DNA of 64,000 bases from Margaritifera margaritifera (lineage: Eukaryota; Mollusca; Bivalvia; Unionida; Margaritiferidae): the NCBI GenBank assembly GCA_029931535.1, contig JAQPZY010001064.1, positions 806,001-870,000 on the forward strand, written 5' to 3'. The translations under genes were made by a program, and so were the position numbers. The notes under the pieces are model-generated. The model searched no databases, was not told where the DNA came from, and saw nothing but the letters and a program-made list of their open reading frames with translations. The first letter of the stretch is position 1. Each line of letters begins with the position of its first letter. Of the stretch, positions 12,901 to 27,900 are shown piece by piece.

Positions 12901-15900
12901 GTAGCCCCTCTCAGATGGGACAAGTCATGGGTGAACGATCTGCTCTAAACAGTGATAGTCATCCCCATCAAAATCCCATCAAAATTTCAATCTGCTAAAC
13001 AACCCCACTTGCAGGCTTCTTCTTTATGCCTGATTCTTGTCAGGAGAACCTTGCACAGAAAGGAGTCTCAACCTTCAGTCATCGAGAGAATCTAACAAGC
13101 AAGAAGGCCATCCACTTTGAAAGCCTATGATGGGAAGTGGAGGGTTTTCAGGGACTGGTGCAAAAATAACAACATCATCCCCTTGAACGCCTAGATCTCA
13201 CAGTGGCTAATTTTTTCTCTGACTTTTTGAGGAGAAAAAGTTAGCTCTGATTACTCTTAGGGGATATCGCTACATGATTTAAGACATATTCATGCATCAT
13301 GGTAGACCGAATATAGCTGATATTTTTCCCATTCATAGGTTACATGCTTCGCTTTGTACACAAAGTTTACATCTTTCGATAGAAGAACATTCAGTAGACG
13401 ATCTTCATAAAGGTAAGGGGCATACATGTGAATAAATATTAATAACTGACTAGTCTTTCAACTATTTGAAAATAAAAATTCCACATTTTGTCAGCGCAAG
13501 TGAAGTTTTCTCAGGCAAATTAGATTTTTTTCTTCGACAAGCCTGATGGGTACTTCACTTAGAATACACAAGGGCCCTGATCTGCAATTATAGGGGCCCA
13601 GGGCATTGGGCTATCGGATTTTTTGAGCACTGACCAGTTATCCTGATCCCTGTATGTTTCTGCATACAACAGCACATTCCATTGAGAAAACTGAATATTG
13701 CCAGGCTGGAAGGAAGGCATGGCAAGATGGTTAACGACCAGTATAGCAAAGTGTGGCAACAATGGCTGGAACACACATCAGCCAAATCAGAATCAAACCC
13801 CATGCATCCTGCCTTAGATATTCAAAGGGCATGCTCAGACATGTGGGGGTACTTATGCCAACTGGGCTGCCTAACTAAGGGAGGACACTCTCCTGTGAGC
13901 TTCAAGCCACTACTGGAACTTTGCCAAACATTGGGAAGACACTCATCCATCAAAACAAAAGCATTATTAGACAAACATGATGAAAGAGGGGGTAACAATA
14001 CGAATGACAAAAACTATGCTGTCCCCTCCTTGTTCAATCTCGTCGTTATCAACTCCATGAAGATACTGATCTGGCATTGTTCAGATGCATCTGGAGACAC
14101 TGCATTATCTGTCTCTAGCTGACTGGATGTGATGGTAGCTAATGGCCCTTTCCTGTTTATCTTTGGCAGATGTGGGGAGGAGAGTACCAACAAAGCATCT
14201 TCCACTGCACTAAGGGAAAACGATTTGGATTGAAGACTCAACACGTCACACTCCAGAAAATTTGTATCATGCTTCAATTTCGTCTGCCTCTTTTCTTCCT
14301 TGATGTTCTTTCTGAGGACAGAAGACCAGTTTTCCGACGACCAAGACTTGCAAATGTTACATGGTGTTGTAGAAATACATTTTAGTACCAGTGAGGCGAG
14401 ACTGATGATTATCTTTGCTAACCTGGTATCTCTGATATTTATTATATTTCATCACCATTGCTTCCGAAAAGACTATAACGATGATAGAAAAAACTGGGAA
14501 TTATCAACCATGAAATCTGAAAATTGAACAACAACACCCGTAATATCACAAAATATAAAATTCAACCGTGTTTGCAATAAAAAAAAACACAGCACTCACA
14601 TATGTGATGCTATCGCATGTGACTTGCCAGGTCAGAAAAATCTGAAATCCACACACATATATGCACAAAAAATCGCAACAAAGGTTACCAATCCTCTGTG
14701 GACACATGAACATATAATAATTCACCACACTTAAGGATGGATGTTTTGAAATCATGAAGATTCTTGAAGGATTCAATGAAGCAATGTTAGACGATTTTAC
14801 TCATACAACAGCAAAAGTTTAAACTAGTGTGGGGTTTAGGGGAGGTAATGGGTAAGAGTTTCTTCCCTTTGTATATGGACGTGAAGTGTACAATTTCTTG
14901 TCTTTCTGGAATTGCTGGATTAGAGAGGTAGTGAAACTTATATTCCTAAAATTAATGTGATCGTCGAACATATTAGAAGGAGAAACACTGGTCACCCTAA
15001 TTCAGCACTTGGGTGAGTGATTGGAAAATTCACTCGACCAACAAAAATTTTAACTCACCATTTCAAGTTGGGCAAGTGAATTTTCAACCCCTGCAAATGT
15101 AACATTCAACATCAAGTAGTAAGGTGGAAATTTGGCCTAAGTCAAGTATTGTAAAGTCAACTTAATCACCAAAATGATTCAAAGCATGATGATTCCAAGA
15201 CTGTATTCTTGAAACATTTTTGAGCATGATCTAAGCCCAATCTCAAAGCCAGAGAATTTGGACTTTCTGTACCTTTGTTTAAAATTAAATTGTAGTCATG
15301 ATTTTTTTAACTTTGGTTCCCTATGATCAATTTCAATGCAACACATATACATCAAGCATTATATTTAATTTTGGACTTTTGAGCTTGAGCTTGAGTTTTG
15401 TGCTTAACAAGTTTTGAGAATATAAGGCCTGATGAATGATTGGGCGATTGAATGAGTGATTATCCCAGCACTGACCAATCAAATAGTTTTGAGAATGTAA
15501 GGCCTGGTGAATGATTGGCAATTATCCAAGCACTGACCAATCAAAGTTATGAGGAATACAGGGCCTGATGACTGATTGGCTATTATCCAAGCACTGACCA
15601 ATCACAAAGTTTTGAGAACACAAGGCCTGATGAATGACTGGCTATTATCAAAGCACTGACCAATCAAAACGTTTTGAGAATATGGGGCCAGATATTTATT
15701 TTTTCAATCACAGCTAAACACATAAATTCAAAAATATGTAAAATTATTTTCTTAACTGTCTTTTGTAATGAAAAATATTGTCCATATCACATTTTTTGTT
15801 TTATCAAAGTTGACTCTGGACAGGAAGACAGAAAAATGGATGGACTATAAAAAATGTCATGTTGTGCCTTTGCAATGTCTGTCACAAGTTAAATAAATAT

Positions 15901-18900
15901 CAATCTGGAAGCAGAGATAAAACAGGCCTTGTATTCTCAAAACATCTTGAGCAACAAACTGAAAACCTCAAAATGAAAGTTCCAAAACTCTGATTTTTAT
16001 TATGCAGTGGCAGATTTGGGTCTATGAAGTTGCAGTTGGACTCAACTTATAAGCGAGTATATATGGTAGTACTGAGCACTCAGAACACTTTGTAGTTCTT
16101 CAGTTTGACAATTTGAACTAATCAAGATTATACTAATTCATCTATTAATTTTTTTTAAAAATGCCCACCAACTTTTTCAAACCTGTTACAGAAAACAGAG
16201 TTTTTTTTACTTGGCTTAAGTTCGGTCTCTCTAATAGGCTGCCAGATTTCCATGACGTATGTGCAGTGATTTTAGGGTTTGAGATTGAGCTCAAGTTTCT
16301 TGCTCAAAAAGTTTTGAGAATGTGGGGCCAAATAAGCATAGCCAAATTTTACCATAGCACTTGGTGGAACCATTCCCTCCTTGTCTGGATACATTAAAGT
16401 GTTGGCTTTGCTTTTCATATCATCATCCTAAAAATAAAAAGAAAATGGATCAAAAGTACAATAATTCCTATTGTTATGAATTTACTTAGTTTTGTGCAAT
16501 GTGATTGGATATCAACAGTCGTATGATATTGATCTGGAATTTTTTACACACTGGTAAATTCTAGTGACTACTTTCGGTTCCCAGTCAGTTTCCAGTGCAC
16601 TTTAGGTGAAACTTTGTATATACCAACTCCTACCACCATAATAACAGCAACAGCAAGCCCCCACCCCCATGACTTCAGATCAAAATTTGCAACCCAAAAA
16701 AATTGCTGATCAGAAGTTCAAACAATGTAATCGCACAGTCCATTCTGTGCTCCAACAGTCACCTATGTTGCCAAAGAAAGCGTATGGCAGGCTTTATGAG
16801 CCACTCTACATAAATTACTGCACTTTTACTTTGACAACATATTTTATCAGCTGTTATTGAAGGTCATGTTCATGTATGACATGAGAAGACAGTATCTCAT
16901 TAAAAATGGACATGATTTTGCTTTTGAAAGATAGAAATAAGTAGAAAGCAAGAATAAATGCTAAAACAACAGTTGCCAGACGTACACTTAATGTTGAAAA
17001 AAAAAGCAATAGCCTGGTAAAAAATATATTAAAAAAACTATACCGAAAATTGGAATTATAAGGATTATATGATCATGGTTGGGTATTTATCAAAGAGTGT
17101 AAATTGCTACATAATCACTCACAAGGTCCTTTGGACTTTATTTACTTTATGAGTGATTAGGTACAAATTTACACTTCAATAAATACACAACCATGATCAT
17201 ATAATCCTATAGTAAATTAACTATTTTTTGTAGGGTACCAATTTTCATTAATTTTGTGGTTACTACACAGCATGAATTTATGGACACAATGAGCAATGAT
17301 GCTTCTGTGGAAATCTAAATATACAATGAACAATAATGCTTCTGTGAAAATCTAAAGATACAATGAACAATAATGCTTCTGTGGAAATTTCAAGACAATG
17401 AATAATGATGCTTCTGTGGAAATTTAAAGATACAATGAACAATACTGCTTCTGTGGCAATTTCAAGACACAATGAATAATAATACTTGTGGAAATTTAAA
17501 GATACAATGAACAATGATGCCTCTGTGGAAATTTAATATGATGAACAATGATTCTCCTGTGGAAATCTAAAGACATGATAATTAATTGTGCTTCAGTGGA
17601 AATTTAAAGACATGATAATTAATTGTGCTTCTGTGGAAATTTCAAGACAATGAACAATGATGCTTCTGTGGAAATTTAAACTATGGTGAACAATGATGAT
17701 TCTGTAAAGATTTAAAAGCACAATGAACAAAGATGCTATTGTGGAAATTTAAAATCACAATGATGTTTTCTTGTGAATATTTAAAGACACAATGAACAAT
17801 ATTTAAAGACACAATGAACAATATTTAAAGACACAATGAACAATGATGCTTCTGTGGAAAAAACACGACTCCTTTATTTATCCATGAATTTAACAGTGCT
17901 GTATCCAGGACTTTCAAGATAGGAGGAAGGTCCACCTCCTTCTTCCAAAATTGGGGAAAGCCATGAACATATAAGGATGATACACTGACCTAAATACAAG
18001 CTTACTAATTTAATACTTATGTTTCTGCATAAAAAGCTGTCTTTTTCACTTTGCCTTCTATCTCCTGATGACTTGAATGTCTCTCCTTCAGCTAAATTAT
18101 TGCCACTATCTCAGCTTTCAGCCAGTAAGCTAGAAACCTAGGTCAAGACCTCTGACCTTTAAAATCAATGTCAGAGTGCTGGCTATCAACTTTTTTATTG
18201 GAATGCAACTAAATTCAAAGTCTGGTCAAAATTTGCTTGTACATGTGCTAGTCATTGTGTTCATACGCTCTATGAAGTACAAAGATGTATGCAATGACCT
18301 TTTGACTTGACCCCATGGTCACTTAGATCTGGTTTTCAAAAAACTTCTTCACAAATGTGTGGATATGTTGGTGATCAGATCTGCACAAGTTTCATTCAGG
18401 ACCACTTCAATATTGCAAATAGTGTTTTATTGAAAACTCCTTGTCAATCCCACTATCCATGCATGAGGAGGTAGTTATAATATTTTCCAGATGGCTATGG
18501 TGCCATGTTGGAGCTCAGAGGAGCACAATTTTCATTAGAACTTGGTACATACTGCAAAGGACCAACTAGACATCATAAAAAGTCCTGTAGTGAAAACCCC
18601 ATGTCAATACAACCATCTGTTCAGGAGCAGCAATAACAAGGTTTTCAAGATGACTACCAGAGTGGCCATATTGGATATCAGATTGGTACCATTTTCATTC
18701 AGGGCCAACCAGAAATCATAAGAAATCTTTTAGTGAAAAGCTCATGTCAACATGACCATCAATTCTGCATGAGTAGTGATAAGACGATTTTGAAGATGGC
18801 CACTATGGTAGCCAAAATGTATGTCCAATGGGAACCATTTACATTCAGGACTAGCCTGACATCATAAGTATTTTATTGAAAACTCCATGTTGATACATAA

Positions 18901-21900
18901 AATATACCAGTTGTTGATGAATTTGTTTTGCCATGACAAAATCTGGCCTCTAACACACTTCTACCTATTTCCCCAACATTTCCCCATATTTAGACAGGCA
19001 GAAGTCACTTTATCTGAAATTTGGAGTCTAGTGCAAACCCTGACAACAATATCTTGTTTTTTATTGAATAAAATCAAGAAGATTTTTGTCCTGTGATAAA
19101 CAAAAATCTGACATTTGTGCTTACTGCAAATGAAATTTATTAACAAGTTAATCATTTACGTCCTTTGCTAGTCTTGTAAAAATAGAAATTATTAAACTTT
19201 TCATAAATTTCATGTAAAACAAGCACTTATGTAAGATCCTCTATGTCTTGTGGCAGAGAAATAAAGATCCAAAGCAGATGTATCACATTTCTTAAGTGAG
19301 TACAATCAAGAACAAAAAAATTGTCAACAATACCCAGTATCTTGTAATGTTCAAGTCTTTGATTTGGTTTGGTTTGTTTTCATATTTTACATCACAACAA
19401 CACAAGTATATTATTTACTTCTGAGCAAATTGAAGTGCCTTGCCCAAAAATGCACTTTGGTAGTTGACCTGCGCTGATTCAGTGGTATGATTCAAACCTG
19501 CTCCCTTTTGGAAATGTATCCAGCACACTAACCACTCGACCGCCACAGCTCCTGCCTCTGTTAGTCACCTCTTATGACATGCAGAAGGACATATCAGACT
19601 TGTCCCAATGCCCACAGGAGGTAATGTTAAAGTTAGATTTTATTGCATGCATGAGATATTATACATATTTACCTTTAACAATGGGTAACTTAAAGCTGCT
19701 GGCTGCATAATTTACCTTTAACCATGGATGATTTAAAGCTGCTGACAGTGTAATTCTCTTCTCTGGATCAACTGTTAACAGCTTCTTTACAAGGTCAATA
19801 GCTGTACAAGTAAAGAAGAAAACAAAAAGACTAGAAATGTGTCCATATGCCACAGATGATCCTGCCAATATGATGTAATTAAAGAGTACAAGTCCATGTC
19901 AAACAGGGGCCATAACTCCATAAAATTTTGCCAGAAACACAGTAACAATAAAACTTGACCTATGTCTTAATATATAGCCTCATATCATATCTGGTTTCAA
20001 TCCAAAGTCCTTCAAAATTTATTGAGCAGACATTAAAAAGCAACATTTTAAGTCAAACAGAAACCATAACTATAAAATTCTGCCAGAAAATGGTCAAAAT
20101 CAAACATAACCCAGGTCTTATGAATGTAAAACCCATACTAAATCTGATCTCAGTCCATGAAGTCCTTCAAAAATAGATCTCAGTCCATGAAGTCCTTCAA
20201 AAATAAATGATCAGACACAAAACTGAAGGGCTAAAGTTCCAAGTCAGATATGAGCCATTACTCCATACAATTTTATTTCAATCCATTAAGTCCTTCAAAA
20301 GTTATTTAGCAGAAGAAAACAAAATGAAGGGTAAAGTTGTAAGTCAAACAAGGCCATAACTCCATAAGTCTGCAAGAAAATGATAACAATAGACCTAGGT
20401 TTTCTAATTGTAAAGTCTCACACCAAATTTTATTTCAATCTATGAAGTCCTTCAAAAGTTATCAAGTGGAAACGAAGTTCTACTCCAGAAAATGTTTCCA
20501 GAAAAGTGCGAGACTCTAACTTTATCTAGGTCTTCTCAATATAAAGCAACTTTGATGTCAATCTATTAAGTCCATCACCAGTTACTGAGAGGAAAAGAAA
20601 TTAAAGGGCAAAGTTCTAAGTCAAACATGACTCTTGACTACATAATATTTTTCCAGAAAAAAAGTGAAAATTGAACTTGAACCAGGTCTTCTTAACATAA
20701 AGCCTTGTACAAAATTTTATTGCAATCCATGAAGTACTTCAAAAGTTATTGTTTAGAGGTGAAATTTGTATTGGTACTGAAGATATGGACATGGGCAACA
20801 ATATATGCCCCCTCCATAGATATGGCATTTAAAATTGACAACAATATACAAGGCTGTAGAACTTAAAATTTGTAAGTATTTACATTACATGTACACAAAA
20901 GGTACTATTCATTGGTCATTCATTAAATCCTAATATACTCTAGTTCTAATAATGTGATGAAAACTGTTTGTATAAACAAGTGTAAGATCTGACAGGCAAG
21001 TACACAGACCTAATTTAAACTAATTTTGGATAAAATCCTTGTTATCTTCTTTTATGTTCAAAAATCAAAGTAAGATTATTATGACCTGATGCTAATGGAA
21101 ATCACCCTTGACTCTTGTTTGCCACTACATGGTGCAATTTTAAGCAGGGAATTTTAGACTGGTTCTCAGTTTCAGAGGATTTTACCTGCATACAAAACTT
21201 CTAGAAAGGCAAACCAAAAGGTCTGTAGGACACATGTGCCATCAGAAGGAGTGATGTGTGGGTAAATTCCATGGTTTAACAGCATGTCCCAATACTGCTA
21301 TATTTAAAGAATGCTTCTGTTATGTAAAAGTAATATGGACTATTTTTGTATTTACTTTAGTGGCTGTATCTATCTAAAGTGCAACCATGTCATGCTTAAA
21401 GGAACAATGAATTGTGTACAAAATTGCTCTGACTTTATACACATAGCTTAAATGCATAATTAAAATCTTGTTAATACATCTGATCAGGAGATAAATGAAT
21501 TAAGAAAATCTTTAGAGAAAAAATCTGGCAAAGAACCTACCATCATCTGATATCTCCTTCCAAAACTGCTTCGGAAAGGTGTAATGACCTCCCAGGATTT
21601 GTTTGGGCAACTCTATGTCTTTTCTCTCATCAGAAAAAGGAGGATAACCTGCTAGACTACAAAAATGAAAATAAGTTCAACTACTGTGAATAAATATATT
21701 TTCATGTATATCACTTTTCGTAAATTTTGGAAAAATAATATTTTTGTGAGTGGACAGGAGAAGAGGTTTCTTTGACACATGGATAATTGGTCATTGTGTC
21801 TTTAGAATCATGGTTTGAAACTCTTCTAAAATTGATACCACAAGAAGAAGAAAAAAAAAACAGTGATGTGACAGTATTTTAATAACAGACTAATAAATGT

Positions 21901-24900
21901 AAAAATAATACTATAGATAACAAGTACACTTTTTCCCAAGCAGTAGTACATTAAATACATGTATACATATGTGCATGCATGTGCAAATATTATTGTTGTG
22001 AATCACTAAATGGTAATGTGATGTGCCACAACTTGCAAAATAGAATGAAATAGAACAAAAAATGTCTTCAAGGAAAATTAATGCTACATCATATTGCCTG
22101 GAAAGTGACCTAAATGCAAAACCTAACCAAGGTGTGATGGATGGATGGAAATTCAGATGCAAAACCTAACCAAGGTGTGATAGATGGATGGAAATATAGA
22201 GTAACACTCTATGTCCCATACCACTGTCATGCTGGGGCATACACAAAAATTAACAATCCATATTTTTACAGGAACTCTGTTTTCCTTTGCTTTTTGATCA
22301 GCATGATTTCCTAAACAACCACACCATCTTCAACCAAGTAAACTGACAGAACAGGCAAATGCTCATAGCAGAATTAAACTTTATGATAACAGCTACCAAT
22401 ATTGCCATTAATTTACCACTAATATTGTACAGAATAGACAAATGCTCATAGCAGAATTAAACTTTATGATAACAGCTACCAATATTGCCATTAATTTACC
22501 ACTAATATTGAACAGAATAGACACACCCAGTCCATGAAATTCATAGGAGGGCACATCTATTTAAGACCCAAACAATTTAAATAGCTTGCTTTTCATGATT
22601 GAATTTTTTTAAGCCTTACAGCTCTCAGCTTGGGATATAGACAATTCATGTTAAAAATAGAAGCATCACCAAGGTTCTAGGAAAATATATTGATGTAATT
22701 TTCCTGCCAAAATATATAGCAAAAGATCACATGGCATGGCACAAGAAGTTGTATTTTGTTTTGAATGAATGAATCTGCATATATCACTGAATTTGGTAAG
22801 GAAGTCTTTTCTTCACTGAATGCCTCTTGGATGCATCAAAGATTAAGACAGGCACTTTCTTATATTCACAAAATATTTGGGAACATTTATTATGACAGGT
22901 GCATTTATTCATCAGAATATAATAATATGATCCATCATCTAAAGCAGGGGTCAAAAATTCCACTTGCCCACTCATATTTACAAGTAACAAGTGAGGAAGG
23001 GGGAGTGACTTTTTCAAGATGCTTGCCCAACTGGACAAGTGGAATTTTAAGCCAATTATATAAAATAAGAAGGAGGAAAAAAATGCGTTTTCTCTCATCA
23101 ACAGTGTTTTTTATTCAGAATTTGCCTCATAGCATAATCAACAGAAATAACATTGTTTGTTGCTGTCTGCTTACAAGCATATCCATTTCTAATGAATCGC
23201 TATCAGCTTGATCTGGAGTCCAGTGTTTATTTTGTCAAGTTTGTTGCAAATATCCATCAATATCAGACTAAAAATCATTCTTAGTTGTGGGTTTCAGGGA
23301 TGCATTTAGGAAAGAATCACTGAAATTTTATTATGAAAGTCAGTAACACATACAGTATGTAGAGCATGAAAAAGCATCAGAAATGCCTTAATGTTAAGAC
23401 CTTGCCAAACCATTCAAACAATATTGTAGATGAAGTTTCAGTCTATAAAATTATACGTAAGTATAGGATGAGTTCAATTTATGCAGGACAAGAAAAAGTT
23501 CCAAGTTACTTGCCCAGCAGGGCAAATGCTGGAATGAAAATCTGTCATGCCCTGTAAGGCAGGGGTAGCATCTTTGTCAATACCTTTACATAGATTTTGA
23601 CTATAATATCATATTATACTTTCTTTATAAACTTCTTACCAAATATACAGTATAACCCCTAAACTCCAGCAGTCAATAGCCTTGGTATATGCACCAGAAC
23701 CAGCAGTCTTCAGGATTTCTGGAGCCAAGTAAGTTGGTGTTCCACAGAATGTTTGCATTATTGACCCAGCATCCACAAACTTAGACAAACCAAAGTCTGT
23801 CACTTTGATGAGAGTTTCTTTAGAGTCAGTATTCAACAGAATATTTTCAGGCTGAAAAAATACAAAATAATTTAGATATGGTATTACTCCCATTATAAGA
23901 CCAGAGGGCCAGCTCAATGAAATCTATTTTACATTATTATCAGACAAGGATATCATTGGTAGATCTCTGCCAAATGTTTGTAAAAATGGGAAGTAGACTT
24001 ATCATCAAGCATGGTTTTATAATAGGATAAATATGGTAACTCATGTGACCCAACATAGCTGTGAGGATCAGTGTTATAAATACAGTAAAATCTTGATTAT
24101 CCAACTCATCAGAGGGACTTTCATGATTCATACAAAAATCTCAGAACCAAATTCAGGGACTTTTCAAAGGTTTCTCAAGGGCTTTCTATACTTTTTTCAA
24201 GGGCTTGCTTAAATTAAGTTGCCCACTTTTAAAGTTGAATGCTGATACCTCTTTTATGAAACCTTTTTTACTGAATTTGTATTGAGTCAATCTTACAAAT
24301 ATTTAAATAGAGTCTTAAAAGTTTGTCTTGAAATATAAACATCAACAAGCATACAATGATGACACTGTCAATAAAAGTTACTGTTATTAGTAATTTTCGA
24401 GTTGTATGTGAACTTTGTCAAATTATTGTATTGTATCTTCTAAGCTATGTATGTCCAATTTCTACATTTTACTTTTTCAGGGATTCTACTATACCATTCA
24501 ATGTTTCATCCCGATTATTTAATTCCTGGGGTTTCCTAAGACAGTTTGACCGAATGGTAAATGTTAGTTGCCCTGTGGCTTCTGCCTTCTCGCTAAGGCT
24601 GTCATCAGCGACTCTTTAAAGCATTTGCTAAATATTGGTGTATTTTACATCTCGTATGTGAGAAAATGGCATACTCCCCCGTTTTTCCCAAACTCTATTA
24701 ACTTGTTACACAAAGCACACATTGCCTTGGAGTTAACGTCTTCGAACTCTCTAATCCATGAGTATTTGGAATCTGTGATCCATTTGCAATTGAACACACA
24801 TTTCCCCATTGTTAAAGCAGACAACGAAGTCAACATTCACCATGCTTCATCCATTTTGCAATGACTGGTTTACTGATTAAAACACCTAAACTATGCTTTG

Positions 24901-27900
24901 GGAAGTTTGAGTACAAATGTATCACAGACTGGCCATAAGACAAGGGATAATACCAAAGATATCCAAATAAAATGAAGGACCAGAATGATTGTTAATGCTC
25001 ATTTTTCACCCAAAATAATCAAACTTGTAAAAATTGAAACATTTAATTGTAATATGTCAAATATTAGCAAAATTCAAGGCTTTTAAAGGGTTCTCAAAGC
25101 AATTTTAGGACTTTCCATTGGTTTTTCTTCACTTTTTCTAATTTCCACAGGTTTTCAAGACCAGACATCAAATTCAAGGGTTTTTCTAGACTTGCGCAAC
25201 GAATGTGTATTGAATGCAGTAAAACTTGCTTTAGCAGAAACCAACACATTGAGGACATCTGTTCATAAGACCATCATATAGCTACCCCAGTCTCATTCAA
25301 CCAGATCTCTTGCATGGTTGAATGCAAGGCCATCATATAGCAACCTAAGTCTCATTCAACCAGATCTCTTGCATGGTTCCATCAGATCTTTGCCAATGAG
25401 GTTCTGGTAAAACACTAAGTTTTCCTTGTAACAACAGAACAAGACATTCCCAAAATTTGGACAAGTAATTTGATAAGTTGATAAGATTAGGTGACATAAT
25501 ACGCCACTGTTATGATAAGATAACATGTTTTGCATGAACATGGAGGGTTTCCATAGTTCATGCAGACACAGAGTTTTTTCAAGTACTTTTCAAGAAGTAA
25601 TTTATTCTTACAGAAATACAGTTTTTACATCTTGTATTAAATTAGATAAATTCAAGGTGTTTTGGGCTAAATTCAAGTTCTTTTCAAGGATAATAACAAT
25701 TTTTTTCAAAATTCAAGAGTTTTGTACGAATGATGGTTTCATTGGCTGACTGAATCACACCTCTTGCATTGCATGTGTTAAAATGTTTAATGATATTATC
25801 ATTTAAAGCTTACAATTTTGTCTTGAATGGTTGCAGAATGTATCTCTAGATATATTCTGAGACAGTAAGAAATGTCTTTGTTGTTTTCACTTCAACAAAG
25901 TTTTACCCAAATGCCTACGATTGGTAACAGAGATCAATTAAGTGTTTTACCAGACCTTTATATGCCAGAGATCTCAAGGAACCATGTGAGAGTTTGGATG
26001 AATGAGACAAAAATGAACCTTTTGTAAATTTAACTAACAAATTTAATCTCTACAAAAAAGATGCTTATCCATAAAGGACACCTGTTCATAAAAAACATGT
26101 GTCCATAAAATACATGTTCATAAGGAACACCAGTCCACAATGAACACATCTGTAAGAAAACTACCCATAAAGAACATATGTTCATAAAACACCTGTCCAT
26201 AAGAATGCCTGCCCATAAAGAACACCTGCCAATAAAGGACAAAATTATATCATGCCTTGGGTGTACCTAATAGACAGGTTTGACTATATTAACAATGTTC
26301 AGTGGACATGGTGTTGGTCTGGATAAGCCAAAGATTAAGATTTTATTGGCTAAAAGCTGACTAACTGTTGCTGCCAACAATTACTGACTTCTTTAGGCTA
26401 ATATAACACTTCATGAAGTCTGACATGTATACAAGAAAAAAAATGCATTGCAAGAGTTAAACAAAAGTAGGTTTTTTATTTCATTAATGTATAATGGCTA
26501 CTTCTGTGTAGCCACAATTCAATGCTTCCAATCTTGTGATGTTTTCAGTGTTTTAATTTGCAATGCTGCCTGCCTGACATTATTATCTTATTGCTATTTT
26601 ATGAATATATAACTTCTTGTAAAATTTTCACAGATATTTTATGTTCAGTAACCTCTGATTGATCATGAGCCATATTGGCTCAGTGGTTAAAGTGTTGGAC
26701 TAGTGACCGAACGGGAGCAGGTTTGATAACAACATCAGATCTTCCCAGATCAGGTACCATGGCATGTCCTTAGGCAAGGCATTTTGATCTACTTGTCTCA
26801 GCACGATATAACCTTCAAGGTGTTGATGTGCCAAAGAACACCAAACGAAACTGATTGATCACAAATATAGTGAAATTAAAACCCAGTGAAAGTAGCTCAC
26901 TATGTAAGATGCAGAGATGAGAATCTAAATGAATGGATCATACACATATTAATGAAAAGAAAAACCTAAATATAAAAATAAATAATGAATATCCAGAAAC
27001 CTTCTTTGTACTTTTCTCTCTATAACTTTCCATGCCAAAACTTTCTTTGAAAACAAGGTACAAACAAAAGGATAAACAGTCAAACAAACACACAGACACA
27101 CAGTCATTTAAAAGCAATATGTGATGAGGTACTCAAGCAATAACTGCATACTCTAAACAAAACACCTATGTTTAGCTTGTGCAATCTTGCATCAACCTCA
27201 TGTGCACATGTGACAGTGATGTAATATTTTAGCAAAGACAGCTGCTGGCAATTTTATCCAATCAGAACAAAGCAAAATGAGAAATCATATAATAAGCAGT
27301 GAGAGTGGTCACAAAGAAATTAATTTACCATATTTACCGCATAATGCGCTGGCAGATCTGGGTCTATGCAGTTGTAAGGAATAATCAGTAGAACAAACAA
27401 CACAGACCCTGATCTGCCGGCGCTTTATGCGATGGCAGATCAGGGTCTATGTTGTTTGCATTTGGACCGGTCTTATATGTGAGTATAAATGGTAGGTAGC
27501 CAGATAATATACTGCAAATTCACTATTTTTCGTGGGTCACCAATTTTTTTAAAATTTTGTTTGTCATCCAAGAATTTAAAGACCCAACAAACATTTTTTT
27601 TTCTATGGCAACAATAGGTCTCCTTTATCAATTCACAAACTGAAGTACCAATGCAGATATCAATTTTCCCAAAGCCATGAAAATTGATACCCAAGAAAAT
27701 AAATGGATTCAGTCATGAAATCTAGTGTACACTACTCCTTTATTAAAATTGATACCCAAGAAAATAAATGGATTCAGTCATGAAATCTAGTGTACACTAC
27801 TCCTTCATTAAAATTGATACCCAAGAAAGTAAATGGATTCAGTCACGAAATCTAGTGTACACTACTCCTTCATTAAAATTGATACCCAAGAAAGTAAATG

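Larger units (their letters stand above)
9988..16352 (-). other. CHEK2 intron 14, filled with mobile-element remains
   Basis: This intron of 6.4 kb runs from donor ATG|GTAAAA to acceptor CTTACAG. It holds a tRNA-type SINE, a decayed DIRS-like element, a hAT-type MITE, a tandem array and a MITE fragment, each listed separately. The stretches 9990-11640 and 14400-14990 show nothing recognisable. Confidence 0.75.
16428..19715 (-). other. CHEK2 intron 13
   Basis: The intron holds a foldback MITE (17060-17208), a 42-45-bp tandem array (17270-17860), inverted-orientation units of the array seen at 490-1775 (18380-18900), and a SINE (19360-19560). Parts not named show no structure. Confidence 0.7.
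21657..23639 (-). other. CHEK2 intron 11
   Basis: The intron contains two short duplications (22080-22200 and 22350-22515) and a hAT-type MITE (22945-23554). The rest is AT-rich and unremarkable. Confidence 0.7.
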
